From contig CAMBTK010000003.1 of NCBI GenBank assembly GCA_945870785.1, forward strand, positions 1 to 64,000: DNA of 64,000 nt, given 5' to 3'. A program made the position numbers and the translations under genes. This stretch comes from Sulfurimonas crateris (GTDB taxonomy: Bacteria; Campylobacterota; Campylobacteria; Campylobacterales; Sulfurimonadaceae). Numbering within the stretch: the first letter of the stretch is position 1; each line of letters starts with the position of its first letter. This document shows, in pieces, positions 9,267 through 18,270 of this stretch. A model generated the notes under the pieces. It did no database searches. It worked only from the letters and a program-made list of their open reading frames with translations, and was not told where the DNA came from.

Positions 9267-10354
9267 AAACTTTAGAAGATTGTAGAGATAGAATTGATAC
9301 GATTGATGACAAAATATTAGAGCTTTTAAATGAGAGAATGGTTGTTGTTAAACGTGTTGGAGAGATAAAAAAAGGCACCGACGCTGCTATATACAGACCA
9401 GAGAGAGAAAAAGCTATAATCGAGCGTTTAGCACAACATAGCACAAAAGAGAATGGACTTTTAAATCAAGATGCGATAGAGGCTATATTTTTAGAAATAT
9501 TTGCAGTTTCTAGAAACTTAGAACTACCAGAACGCATAGCATACCTAGGGCCAGAAGGTAGTTTTACGCATCAAGCAGCAGAGAGCCGTTTTGGGGCAAT
9601 GAGTGACTATATGTCTATGAGATCTATCTCAAATGTTTTTAAAGAGCTAGAGACTAAAAGAGCAAAATTTGGAGTAGTTCCAATTGAGAACTCAAGAGAT
9701 GGAGTTGTCGGTGAGACACTTGACCTTTTGGCAAAGAGCTCCGTAAAAATAGTAGCAGAGCTGTATATGCCGATTCACATGTCGTTTGTAACAAAAGCAA
9801 AAAAAATATCAGATATTAATAAAATCTACTCAAGAGACAAGGGGTTTGGGCAGTGTAGAGAATTTTTGCAAGAGCATAACCTCTCTAATGTTGAACTTAT
9901 CCCCGTTGAATCTACCGCAAAAGCAGCAATACTAGCTTCAAAAGATGAGAGCGCGGCTGCTATATGTAGTCATATAGCAGCAAAGTTATATAGTGTTCCA
10001 ACAATGTTTGACCATGTTGAAGATAGCATAGGCTCCCAAACAAGATTTGTGATACTAAGTGACTTTAAAAATGCAAAGAGTCAAGATGATAAAACTTCTA
10101 TATTGGTAAGATTAAAAGACTCTGTAAAGGCTGGCTCACTTGTGCATTTCTTGCAAGATTTTGAGCACGAGAGTATAAATCTCTCTAAAATAGAGTCTCG
10201 CCCATCAAAAGAGAAGGGCGGATTTGAGTACTGGTTTTTTATAGATTTTTATGGCCATGTTGATGATGAGAAGTTCCAAAAAGTGTTACAAAAACATAAA
10301 GAAGAGGTTACATGGCTTGGAAGCTATGTAAAAGGAGAAGAGATTGAAATTTAA
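9263..10354 (+). CDS. pheA: bifunctional chorismate mutase/prephenate dehydratase
   Basis: Makes phenylpyruvate from chorismate for phenylalanine synthesis. The 363 residues comprise an AroQ-type chorismate mutase (about 1-90, with [17 protein letters not shown]), a prephenate dehydratase domain (about 92-265, with [13 protein letters not shown] and the catalytic TRF motif at 260-262) and a C-terminal ACT domain with ESRP at 311-314, the usual phenylalanine feedback site. It overlaps both neighbours, by 4 bases with the HAD gene and 11 with hisC. Confidence 0.95.
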   Translation: MKTLEDCRDRIDTIDDKILELLNERMVVVKRVGEIKKGTDAAIYRPEREKAIIERLAQHSTKENGLLNQDAIEAIFLEIFAVSRNLELPERIAYLGPEGSFTHQAAESRFGAMSDYMSMRSISNVFKELETKRAKFGVVPIENSRDGVVGETLDLLAKSSVKIVAELYMPIHMSFVTKAKKISDINKIYSRDKGFGQCREFLQEHNLSNVELIPVESTAKAAILASKDESAAAICSHIAAKLYSVPTMFDHVEDSIGSQTRFVILSDFKNAKSQDDKTSILVRLKDSVKAGSLVHFLQDFEHESINLSKIESRPSKEKGGFEYWFFIDFYGHVDDEKFQKVLQKHKEEVTWLGSYVKGEEIEI

Positions 10355-11438
10355 TAAACATTTAGAAGATATAAAAACGTATGAAGCGGGAAAGCCCATA
10401 GAGCTTGTTGTGAGAGAACATGGGATTGAGCCAAAAGATATAGTAAAACTAGCATCTAATGAGAATCCGCTTGGATGTTCGCCTAAAGTAATTGATGCAG
10501 TTGGCAAAATCTTAACAAAGATGTCGTTATATCCAGATGACTCTATGATAAACCTAAAAAATGCACTTGCTAAGAGATATGATGTTAATAGTGAAAATAT
10601 AATCATTGGCTCAGGAAGTGATCAGGTAATAGAGTTCTTAATCCACGCAAAAGCACATAGTGGTTCAAAGATTTTGATGAATAGTATCACGTTTGCTATG
10701 TATGAAATTTACTCTAAGCATGTAGGTGCAAATGTTATAAGAACATCTTCACAAGAGCATGATTTAGATGAGTTTTATAAACTATACAAGCAAGAAAAGC
10801 CAGAGATTATATTTATTTGTACGCCAAACAACCCAACGGGCGATGCTCTTGATGCGCAAAATATATATGACTTCTTAGAAAAAATAGACAATGATACTTT
10901 AGTTGTGGTAGATGCAGCCTACATGGAGTATGCAATTATAAAAGATGCAAAAAAAGAGATAAAAGTTAAAGAACTTATAGAAAAACACTCAAATGTTATC
11001 TATCTTGGAACATTTTCAAAAGCGTATGGACTTGGCGGAATGAGAGTTGGTTATGGTATAGCAGATACTAAAATAATCAAAGAGCTTTATAAACTAAGAC
11101 CACCATTTAACATAACTACATTATCACTAGAAGCAGCAACAGTAGCCCTTAGCGATAATGATTTTGTACAAAAAAGTATAGCTCTTAATTTAGAGCAGAT
11201 GAAACGCTATGAGCAGTTTGCAAAAGAGCAAAAAATAGATATAATAAACAGTTATACAAATTTTGTTACATTGTCGCTTGGTGCTGAGAGAAATTCTACA
11301 AAAATAGCAAATCAGCTCCTACAAAAGGGTATGATAGTAAGAGACTTAAGCAGTTATAACATGAATGCTATCAGAGTTACAATTGGTACTGATGAGCAAA
11401 ATAGTCGTTTTTTTAAATTAGTAATACAATTTTTATAA
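10344..11438 (+). CDS. hisC: histidinol-phosphate aminotransferase
   Basis: PLP-dependent fold-type I aminotransferase of histidine synthesis, 364 residues. The substrate loop is LASNENPLG near residue 37, CTPNNPTG lies at about 159-166 and the PLP lysine is Lys226 in [17 protein letters not shown]. The start codon is TTG, supported by the Shine-Dalgarno aaaggag seven bases upstream and by the N-terminal alignment ([17 protein letters not shown]). Some family members also use aromatic amino acids, plausible given pheA upstream. Confidence 0.93.
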   Translation: MKFNKHLEDIKTYEAGKPIELVVREHGIEPKDIVKLASNENPLGCSPKVIDAVGKILTKMSLYPDDSMINLKNALAKRYDVNSENIIIGSGSDQVIEFLIHAKAHSGSKILMNSITFAMYEIYSKHVGANVIRTSSQEHDLDEFYKLYKQEKPEIIFICTPNNPTGDALDAQNIYDFLEKIDNDTLVVVDAAYMEYAIIKDAKKEIKVKELIEKHSNVIYLGTFSKAYGLGGMRVGYGIADTKIIKELYKLRPPFNITTLSLEAATVALSDNDFVQKSIALNLEQMKRYEQFAKEQKIDIINSYTNFVTLSLGAERNSTKIANQLLQKGMIVRDLSSYNMNAIRVTIGTDEQNSRFFKLVIQFL

Positions 11439-11456
11439 TGTTAAAATGGGAAGTCA

Positions 11457-13157
11457 ATGGATTTTAAGGTACTTTTTTCACAACTAGTTACTCTCTACGA
11501 TAAGCTTACAAAACAGCAGAAGTTTATCATAGGTGTGGCTATTGTTGGTATTGTTGCATTTGTGATTTTTCTCGTAGTGTATACAGAAAAAAAAGATGCT
11601 CTAAGTAAATATGAGACTCTTTTTGATTCCCTAAGTTCGGAAGATGCTGCAAAAGTTGTAGAGCAACTAGAAAAAGACAATATCCCTTATGAAATACTAG
11701 ATAAAAATGTTATAAAAGTACCAAAAAATGTAGTATATAAAGAGCGTATTGCAATTGCTTCACTTGGAATTCCAAAAAATAACGGTGTTGGATTTGAACT
11801 TTTTGATAAACAAGAATTTGGAGCAACAAGTTTTGACCAAAATGTAAAATATCTTCGTGCTATTGAGGGTGAACTCTCAAGAACAATCAACTCTCTTGCT
11901 CCAATAGAAAATGCGAGTGTAAGTTTAGCCCTCCCAAAAGAGACGCTTTTTGTTGAGAAAAAAGGTGAGCCAACCGCTTCCGTTATGGTTACATTGGTTG
12001 AGGGAAGAAAGCTATCTTCTAAGCAGATTAGGGGTATTAAAAATCTTGTTTCCGCAGCAGTGCCACATCTGACATCTGCAAATGTAATGCTTATAGATAA
12101 TGATGGCGAAACATTAGGCGATGATGATGAGATGGCTCAAATGGGTGAGCTCTCTACGGTTCAGCAGAATTTTAAGACAAAAGAAGAAAAGAAAAAACAG
12201 AGAAAAATTATAGAAGTAGTTTCTCCTTTTGTTGGTGGAGAGCAAAAAGTTGTTGCACAAGTAACAATTGAATTTGATTTTTCTATAAAAAATTCAACTT
12301 CAGAGAGTTATGACCCAGAAAACGTTGTAAGAAGTGAACAAGTTAGTGAAGAAAAAAGAGATGGCTCTACCCCTGCTGAAGTCGGTGGAGTTCCTGGTAC
12401 TGTTAGTAATATAGGCCCAGTTGAGGGTCTAGCTAGTAACAAAACAAGTGAAAAATATGAAAAAAATACAGGAACTACAAACTATGAAGTTGGTAAAACT
12501 GTCTCAACAACAAAGAGTGAATTTGCACGTATAAAGAGAGTGACAGCGGCTGTTGTTGTTGATGGAAAATATAATTATAAAAATGATGCAGATGGAAAAG
12601 CAACAGAAGAGTTGGTATATGAAGCACTCTCAGAGAGTGACTTAGAGGCTCTTAGCGCACTTGTTAGCCGTTCAATTGGAATCAGCGAAGAGCGAGGAGA
12701 CCAAATTAGCGTTCAAAACTTACAGTTTAAAAGAGCGCAGCTTGATCCTTCAAAAGAGAGAGTTAGTCAAGTTGTTTTATTTTCACAAACATATTTGGCA
12801 CCATTTTCTGAACTGTTTAAGTATATGTTTGTGCTTATTCTGCTTCTTGTTCTTTATAAAAAAGTTATCTCTCCATTTGCACAAAGAATGCTTGAAATAT
12901 CTAAAGAAGAAGATGAAATTGGCAGACCTGTTTTAGACATCAAAGATGATGAAGATGAAGATTTGGTAGAAAAAGTTCAATCAATGCGTAAAAAAGTTGA
13001 AGAACAGCTAGGTGTTGGAAATTCGTTTAATGAGGATGAACTCAAATATGATGTTCTTCTTGAGAAGATAAAAAATATGGCTGATGAGTCTCCTGAAGCA
13101 GTTGCGCTAGTTTTACAAGCACTTCTTACCGAAGAGACTGAGTCACCAACAAGATAA
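11457..13157 (+). CDS. fliF: flagellar MS-ring protein FliF
   Basis: Forms the membrane and supramembrane ring of the flagellar basal body. The 566 residues have a first membrane helix at about 22-42, the periplasmic ring-building domains between, and a second helix at about 448-466. The cytoplasmic tail is acidic and ends with the FliG-binding region (ESPEAVALVLQALL). The gene begins 18 bases after hisC and leads fliF-fliG-fliH, so flagellar assembly genes appear to be read through from an amino-acid biosynthesis operon unless an internal promoter exists. Confidence 0.96.
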   Translation: MDFKVLFSQLVTLYDKLTKQQKFIIGVAIVGIVAFVIFLVVYTEKKDALSKYETLFDSLSSEDAAKVVEQLEKDNIPYEILDKNVIKVPKNVVYKERIAIASLGIPKNNGVGFELFDKQEFGATSFDQNVKYLRAIEGELSRTINSLAPIENASVSLALPKETLFVEKKGEPTASVMVTLVEGRKLSSKQIRGIKNLVSAAVPHLTSANVMLIDNDGETLGDDDEMAQMGELSTVQQNFKTKEEKKKQRKIIEVVSPFVGGEQKVVAQVTIEFDFSIKNSTSESYDPENVVRSEQVSEEKRDGSTPAEVGGVPGTVSNIGPVEGLASNKTSEKYEKNTGTTNYEVGKTVSTTKSEFARIKRVTAAVVVDGKYNYKNDADGKATEELVYEALSESDLEALSALVSRSIGISEERGDQISVQNLQFKRAQLDPSKERVSQVVLFSQTYLAPFSELFKYMFVLILLLVLYKKVISPFAQRMLEISKEEDEIGRPVLDIKDDEDEDLVEKVQSMRKKVEEQLGVGNSFNEDELKYDVLLEKIKNMADESPEAVALVLQALLTEETESPTR

Positions 13158-13175
13158 AGCAGAAGGAGAATCTAT

Positions 13176-14204
13176 ATGACTTTAAGTCCTACGCAACAAG
13201 CAAAATTTGATGAGATGAGCATGGGGCAAAAGATTGCAATATTGCTTATGCAGATGGGCGAAGATGTAACGGCCGCTATATTTTCCAATATGAGTGTTGA
13301 TGCTATTACAGAAGTTTCAAAACATATTGCAACAAACAAGAGTGTAGAGAAGAGTGTTGCAACTGCGATTTTGGAAGAGTTTTATGCGATATTTCAGTCT
13401 GGGCAGTTTATTACTTCTGGTGGTTTAGAGTATGCGCGCGAGCTTTTATACAGAACATTAGGACCAGAAGAGGCTAAAAAAGTTCTTGAGAAACTATCAA
13501 AAAGTATGCAAGAAACTCAAAACTTCTCTTATCTATCTAAAATTAAACCACAGCAGTTATCAGACTTTATCATCAATGAGCATCCTCAAACAATTGCGCT
13601 TATTTTAGCTCATATGGACGCAACCGAAGCTGCTGATACGCTTCAGTATTTTCCTGATGACCTTAGAAGTGAAGTCTCGATGAGAATGGCAAAGCTAGGA
13701 GATATTTCTCCTTCAGTTATCAAAAGAGTATCTGCTGTTCTTGAGTCTAAGCTTGAATCTCTTGCTTCATATAAAGTTGAAGTCGGTGGTCCTCGTGCTG
13801 TTGCGGATATATTTAACAGACTTGGTGCAAAAGCTTCAAAAGAGACACTTGCTAAGATTGAAGAGCGTGATGAAGAGATGTCAAATCTAATCAAAGAGAT
13901 GATGTTTACATTTGAAGATATTGCAAAACTAGATAAAAATGCAATTGCTGAGATATTAAAATCTATTGATAAACCAGACTTGATGTTAGGTTTAAAAAGT
14001 GCTCCTGAAGATCTAAAACAGAAATTCTTTAGCGCAATGAGTGAGAGAGCAAAAGAGGCATTTGAAGAAGAGATGCAGTTTATGGGCGCTGTAAAAATGA
14101 AAGATGTTGAGGGTGCTCAAAGAAGAATTGTTGAGATAGTAAATGGCCTTGCAGAAACGGGAACAATTCAGTTAGGAACTTCATCTGAAGAGATGGTGGA
14201 ATAG
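13176..14204 (+). CDS. fliG: flagellar motor switch protein FliG
   Basis: Cytoplasmic rotor protein that couples stator torque to the MS ring. At 342 residues it has normal length. The N-terminal FliF-binding domain starts at about residue 15 (GQKIAILLMQMGEDVTAAIF), the middle domain carries EHPQTIALILAHM near 130, and the C-terminal torque domain has charged helices (FTFEDIAKLDKNAI near 247). A strong Shine-Dalgarno (agaaggagaat) precedes the ATG. Confidence 0.96.
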   Translation: MTLSPTQQAKFDEMSMGQKIAILLMQMGEDVTAAIFSNMSVDAITEVSKHIATNKSVEKSVATAILEEFYAIFQSGQFITSGGLEYARELLYRTLGPEEAKKVLEKLSKSMQETQNFSYLSKIKPQQLSDFIINEHPQTIALILAHMDATEAADTLQYFPDDLRSEVSMRMAKLGDISPSVIKRVSAVLESKLESLASYKVEVGGPRAVADIFNRLGAKASKETLAKIEERDEEMSNLIKEMMFTFEDIAKLDKNAIAEILKSIDKPDLMLGLKSAPEDLKQKFFSAMSERAKEAFEEEMQFMGAVKMKDVEGAQRRIVEIVNGLAETGTIQLGTSSEEMVE

Positions 14205-14205
14205 A

Positions 14206-15000
14206 GTGGCAAGTATAATTAGTAACGATAAAATTAATCGACATAAAGTTGATAAATATAACTTTAAATTTCTCTCAATAGAAGATGAGATAAGTGAAGA
14301 TGTTGCTGAGAACTCTTTTTTTGCAAATAACTCTTTGATTGAGAGCCAAGAGCCCATTAAAGAGCGTGAAGTTGATTCAAGTGCTATAAGTCAAAGCTCT
14401 AAAGACTCATTAATAGAGTCTCTTTTAAACAAAACAGACGAAATGTCCTCAAACTTTATAAAACTTCAGATGAAACTCGAGAGCATGGCAACAGAGCACA
14501 AAGAGGAGCTTCAAAAGGTTAAAGATGATTCATTTGAGCTAGGTGTAGAGAGTGGCCGTGAGAAAGCTTTAAAAGAAGATAAAAACAATATCTCTAGTGT
14601 AATTTCTCAATATAACGCTTCTATACAAAAATTAGAAAAAAATGCAACAGAATTTGAGAGCGCATTAGAGAAGATAAAAGATGAGTTGATAGGTGCTGCT
14701 ATTGATATTTCAAAAGAAGTTATCAAAATAGAGTTGGGCGAAAACTCAAATAAAGTGGCAATACTCTTAGCAAAAGAGTTGATAAAAGAGTTACAAGGCT
14801 CGTCAAAGATAACATTAAAGGTAAATCCAAAAGACCATGGAGAAATATCGCAGGTGCTTGGTACACTAGCACATGTAGAAATTATCTCAGATAGCGCGGT
14901 TAACTTAGGCGGTGTAATAGCTATAAGTGAAGCTGGAAACATAGATGCGCAGATTAGTAAAAGATTTGAACGTGTAAAAAGAGCAGCATTAAGTGAGTAA
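14206..15000 (+). CDS. fliH: flagellar assembly protein FliH
   Basis: Regulator of the FliI export ATPase, also linking it to the C-ring. The 264 residues show a variable N-terminus, a long charged helical middle (about 75-170) and the conserved C-terminal domain with KIELGENSNKVAILLAKELIKEL near 185. The start is GTG one base after fliG; no better ATG lies near and the Shine-Dalgarno is weak, implying translational coupling to fliG. Naming rests on position as well as on the modestly conserved C-terminal domain. Confidence 0.87.
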   Translation: MASIISNDKINRHKVDKYNFKFLSIEDEISEDVAENSFFANNSLIESQEPIKEREVDSSAISQSSKDSLIESLLNKTDEMSSNFIKLQMKLESMATEHKEELQKVKDDSFELGVESGREKALKEDKNNISSVISQYNASIQKLEKNATEFESALEKIKDELIGAAIDISKEVIKIELGENSNKVAILLAKELIKELQGSSKITLKVNPKDHGEISQVLGTLAHVEIISDSAVNLGGVIAISEAGNIDAQISKRFERVKRAALSE

Positions 15001-15009
15001 GCAGTATAG

Positions 15010-16836
15010 ATGAATATAAAGCCAAGTAGAATAAAAGAGTTAGAGATTGTTTGTAAAAATATAAGAGAAGAGATACTTAGAGTTGTTAGTAAAAATGGTG
15101 GACATCTAAGTTCAACACTAGGCGCAACAGAGATTATTGTTGCGATGCATGAGGTTTTTGACTCAAAGAAAGACCCTTTTATATTTGATGTATCGCACCA
15201 ATCTTACGCACATAAGCTCTTAACTGGAAGATGGAATGAGTTTGATACATTAAGACAGTTTAATGGTTTATGCGGTTACACAAAGCCAAGCGAGAGTGAG
15301 CACGACTATTTTGTTGCAGGACATAGTTCTACTTCTATATCTTTAGGTGTTGGCGCTGCAAAGGCGATAGCTCTAAAGGGTGAGCAAGATAGCAGAATCC
15401 CTGTTGTTATGATTGGCGATGGTTCTATGACCGCTGGAATGGTCTATGAAGCACTTAATGAGCTTGGCGAGAGAAAATACCCAATGGTAATCATTTTAAA
15501 TGACAACGAGATGAGTATATCTAAGCCAATAGGTGCAATTAGTAGAATTTTAAGCTCAGCTATGGCATCTCCTTTTTATCAAAATTTTAAAAAACATACA
15601 GAAAGTTTTGTAGATAATTTTGGAGAGGGTGCTAGATATATAGCAAAAAGAATGGAAGAGTCGCTAAAACTCATAACTCCAGGAATTATGTTTGAAGAGA
15701 TGGGCATAGACTATATCGGCCCAGTTGATGGACATAATTTAGTCTCATTGATAGAGATACTTCAAAAAGCAAAAGAGCTAAAAAAACCAGTTATCGTTCA
15801 TGCACAAACACTAAAGGGTAAAGGTTATCAGATAGCTGAAGGGCATGAAGAGAAATGGCATGGTGTTGGACCTTTTGATTTGAATAGCGGAGCTGCATCT
15901 AAAAAAAGTTCTGCAAAAAGTGCTACTCAAATTTATGCAGAGGCTCTTCTTCATCTTGCAAAACATAACGATAAGATAGTAGGCGCAACTGCTGCAATGC
16001 CGAGTGGAACAGGTTTAAGTGATCTTATAGAGTTATATCCAAATAGATTTTGGGATGTTGCAATTGCAGAACAGCATGCAGTTACGTCTATGTCAGCGTT
16101 AGCAAAAGAGGGATTTAAACCGTTTTGTACAATTTACTCGACGTTTTTACAGCGTGGATATGATCAAGTGATTCATGATACATGTTTGATGAACTTGCCT
16201 GTTGTTTTTGCGCTTGATCGTGCTGGAATAGTTGGAGAAGATGGAGAGACGCATCAGGGTGTTTTTGATATAAGTTTTTTAAGAGCGATACCAAATATGA
16301 CTCTTTTTGCTCCAAGAGATGAGAAGAGTTTTCATCAGGCCATGGCGTTTGCTGCACAGTATCCTTCTCCATGCTCACTGCGCTATCCAAGAGGCTCATT
16401 TACAGAGACCTCTTTGCCAGAGTCTAAATATTTTGAGCTTGCAAAATCGCAACTTCTTCGCTCAAGCAATAGTGATACTCTTTTTATCGGTTATGGTAAT
16501 GGTGTTGGACGTGCTTATGAGACATCGAAATTTTTAGAAGATGAGGTTAGTATTTTAGACCTTAGATTTGTCAAGCCACTTGATGAAGATATGCTTCGTG
16601 AAATGGCAAAAACACATAACAAATGGTTTGTATTTAGTGACAGTGCAAAGATGGGCGGAGTAGGCTCTGCAATCTTAGAATTTTTTGCACGGGAAAAAAT
16701 CTTACATGTTGAGTTAGAGAGTTTTGAGTATGAAGATGAGTTTATAACTCACGGTAAAACAAAAGATGTTGAAGAGTCACTTAGACTTTTACCTGTACAA
16801 CTTGCCCTTAGAGTTAAAGAGTTTATTCTACGCTAG
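15010..16836 (+). CDS. dxs: 1-deoxy-D-xylulose-5-phosphate synthase
   Basis: First enzyme of the MEP isoprenoid pathway, using thiamine diphosphate to join pyruvate and glyceraldehyde 3-phosphate; its product also feeds thiamine and pyridoxal. The 608 residues contain the ThDP motif GDGSMTAG starting at 136 and ending in NDNEMSI at 164-170, the catalytic Glu in IAEQHA near 356, and DRAGIVGEDGETHQG near 400. It begins 9 bases after fliH; the fliFGH-dxs arrangement is the one recalled from Campylobacter. Confidence 0.96.
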   Translation: MNIKPSRIKELEIVCKNIREEILRVVSKNGGHLSSTLGATEIIVAMHEVFDSKKDPFIFDVSHQSYAHKLLTGRWNEFDTLRQFNGLCGYTKPSESEHDYFVAGHSSTSISLGVGAAKAIALKGEQDSRIPVVMIGDGSMTAGMVYEALNELGERKYPMVIILNDNEMSISKPIGAISRILSSAMASPFYQNFKKHTESFVDNFGEGARYIAKRMEESLKLITPGIMFEEMGIDYIGPVDGHNLVSLIEILQKAKELKKPVIVHAQTLKGKGYQIAEGHEEKWHGVGPFDLNSGAASKKSSAKSATQIYAEALLHLAKHNDKIVGATAAMPSGTGLSDLIELYPNRFWDVAIAEQHAVTSMSALAKEGFKPFCTIYSTFLQRGYDQVIHDTCLMNLPVVFALDRAGIVGEDGETHQGVFDISFLRAIPNMTLFAPRDEKSFHQAMAFAAQYPSPCSLRYPRGSFTETSLPESKYFELAKSQLLRSSNSDTLFIGYGNGVGRAYETSKFLEDEVSILDLRFVKPLDEDMLREMAKTHNKWFVFSDSAKMGGVGSAILEFFAREKILHVELESFEYEDEFITHGKTKDVEESLRLLPVQLALRVKEFILR

Positions 16837-16872
16837 AATAATGCATAAATTATATAGCAAGGAAGATGTAAA

Positions 16873-17502
16873 ATGAAAATAAGTGTAGCAGGTATTTTTT
16901 TAACACTCTCAATAAGCTCTTCAATGTTTGCGGCAGATTTTGATATAGGTCTCTCTGGAACAGAAAAAGGAGTTGATTCATTCTCTTTTTCTATAGGAGA
17001 TTATTACAGGGTTCCTCAAAGAGAAGTTGTAATCGCCACAGAAGAGTTGTCTGCGAGTGATATTAGTGTTGCTTACTTCTTGGCAGAAAAAGTAAGAAGA
17101 AGCCCAAAATATATAGCAAAACTTCGTATGGCTGGCAGTAGTTGGTGGGATATAAGTATCAATCTTGGACTTAATCCAGAAGTTATATATGTTGTAGAGA
17201 CAGATAGAAGATATGGTCCTCCATATGGCAGAGCTTACGGGCATAAAAAAAGTAGAAAAAAATTATATTTAGATGATGATGCTATAGCTGAGCTTGTAAA
17301 TGTACGTTTTTTATCCTCATACCACAGAGTTAGCATAGATGAGGTAATAGAACGAAGACGTGCAGGGGAAGATTTTAGAAACATTGATAGAGGTTATCAT
17401 GAGACAAAATCAAAAAACAAGCACAAAGCTGAGTATCGTGAAGATAAGAAAAAGAATAAAAGTGAAAAAAGAGAAGATGGCAGAGGTAAAAATAGGGATT
17501 AA
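16873..17502 (+). CDS. secreted protein of unknown function with basic C-terminus
   Basis: Unrecognised protein of 209 residues. It has a Sec signal peptide (about 1-20, ending SSSMFAA/DF), so it is probably periplasmic. Two helical segments look related: about 64-105 (VAYFLAEKV...KLRMAGSSWWDIS) and about 133-172 (LVNVRFLSS...ERRRAGEDFRNID), suggesting an internal duplication. The last 40 residues are extremely Lys/Arg/Glu-rich and probably disordered, which could bind nucleic acid, envelope polymer or a metal salt. Shine-Dalgarno aaggaag precedes the ATG. It lies 36 bases after dxs and may be read through from it. Confidence 0.7.
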   Translation: MKISVAGIFLTLSISSSMFAADFDIGLSGTEKGVDSFSFSIGDYYRVPQREVVIATEELSASDISVAYFLAEKVRRSPKYIAKLRMAGSSWWDISINLGLNPEVIYVVETDRRYGPPYGRAYGHKKSRKKLYLDDDAIAELVNVRFLSSYHRVSIDEVIERRRAGEDFRNIDRGYHETKSKNKHKAEYREDKKKNKSEKREDGRGKNRD

Positions 17503-17510
17503 CAGTTTTT

Positions 17511-17534
17511 ATAATGCTACTTTTGTAGCATTAT
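17511..17534. terminator. hairpin between convergent genes
   Basis: Perfect 10-bp inverted repeat, ataatgctac / gtagcattat, with a TTTT loop, placed where the secreted-protein gene and reverse-strand pgeF converge; its right arm lies in the last codons of pgeF. No clear U-tract follows on either strand, so its terminator role is inferred from position. Confidence 0.45.
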
Positions 17535-18242
17535 AATTGCCCCAAATCTTCCAGTTTTTTGCTCGGCTCTATATGAAAAATAGTCTTTAGTGTTACAGCA
17601 TGTACATTCATTTGAAAATTCTATATTTTCCTCTTTGATGCCACACACTAGAAGTTGAGATTTTAGGATTTTATTTACATCAAGATAATATTTTTCATCT
17701 TTTATATCAATAGCGTACTCTAAGTCTAATGCTTTTGCTTCATTGTAAATTTCCACTCCAACTTCATAACAACAAACCCCAATACCAGCACCAATAGCCA
17801 CATATAAATCTTTTGCTTCACTTTGAAAATTGTCTATAAAGCTATCAACTGTCTTTTTTATTATGTTTTTAAATGCTCCAGCTCTTCCAGCATGAACGGC
17901 TGCTATTGCTTTTTTCTCACAATCATAAAAGAGTATCGGCGAGCAGTCCGCTACCATAACCATAAGTGGAGTGTTTGGCTTGTTTGTTATAAGAGCGTCA
18001 CATGTTGGAGGTGAGTTAAAATCTTCATCAGTTACCAGATGTACTAAACTAGAGTGAACTTGTTTCATATGAATAAGAGATTTTTTTTCATATCCTAACT
18101 CTTTGGCTAGTTTAAGGTGGTTGCTTTGCACATTTGCTTCATTGTCATCTACGTGAAATGCAAGATTACCGCTAGACTTTGTGGTAAAAGCGTGAGTCAG
18201 ATTTAGCGATTGTGCTAATTTTTTACTATAATAAAATTTCAT
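17517..18242 (-). CDS. pgeF: laccase-domain (YfiH/PgeF) family protein
   Basis: Member of the multicopper-laccase-like DUF152 family, 241 residues. Family members have been described as purine nucleoside phosphorylases/deaminases and, in E. coli, as editing peptidoglycan precursors. The zinc triad is visible: His63 in HMKQVHS, Cys100 in VADCSPI and His117 in AVHAGRAG. The C-terminal GAGIGVCCYEVG is typical. It is divergent from ovoA with only 28 bases between the two start codons. The TATAAT nearest its ATG lies only about 7 bases upstream, hinting at a very short leader. Confidence 0.88.
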   Translation of the reverse strand: MKFYYSKKLAQSLNLTHAFTTKSSGNLAFHVDDNEANVQSNHLKLAKELGYEKKSLIHMKQVHSSLVHLVTDEDFNSPPTCDALITNKPNTPLMVMVADCSPILFYDCEKKAIAAVHAGRAGAFKNIIKKTVDSFIDNFQSEAKDLYVAIGAGIGVCCYEVGVEIYNEAKALDLEYAIDIKDEKYYLDVNKILKSQLLVCGIKEENIEFSNECTCCNTKDYFSYRAEQKTGRFGAIIMLQK

Positions 18243-18270
18243 AGAAAAATTATATCCTAAAGGTACTATT

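Noticed and set aside
12661-12936. Out-of-frame forward open frame inside fliF
   Set aside because: It overlaps the second membrane helix of FliF in another frame; hydrophobic content is explained by the T-rich codons of FliF.
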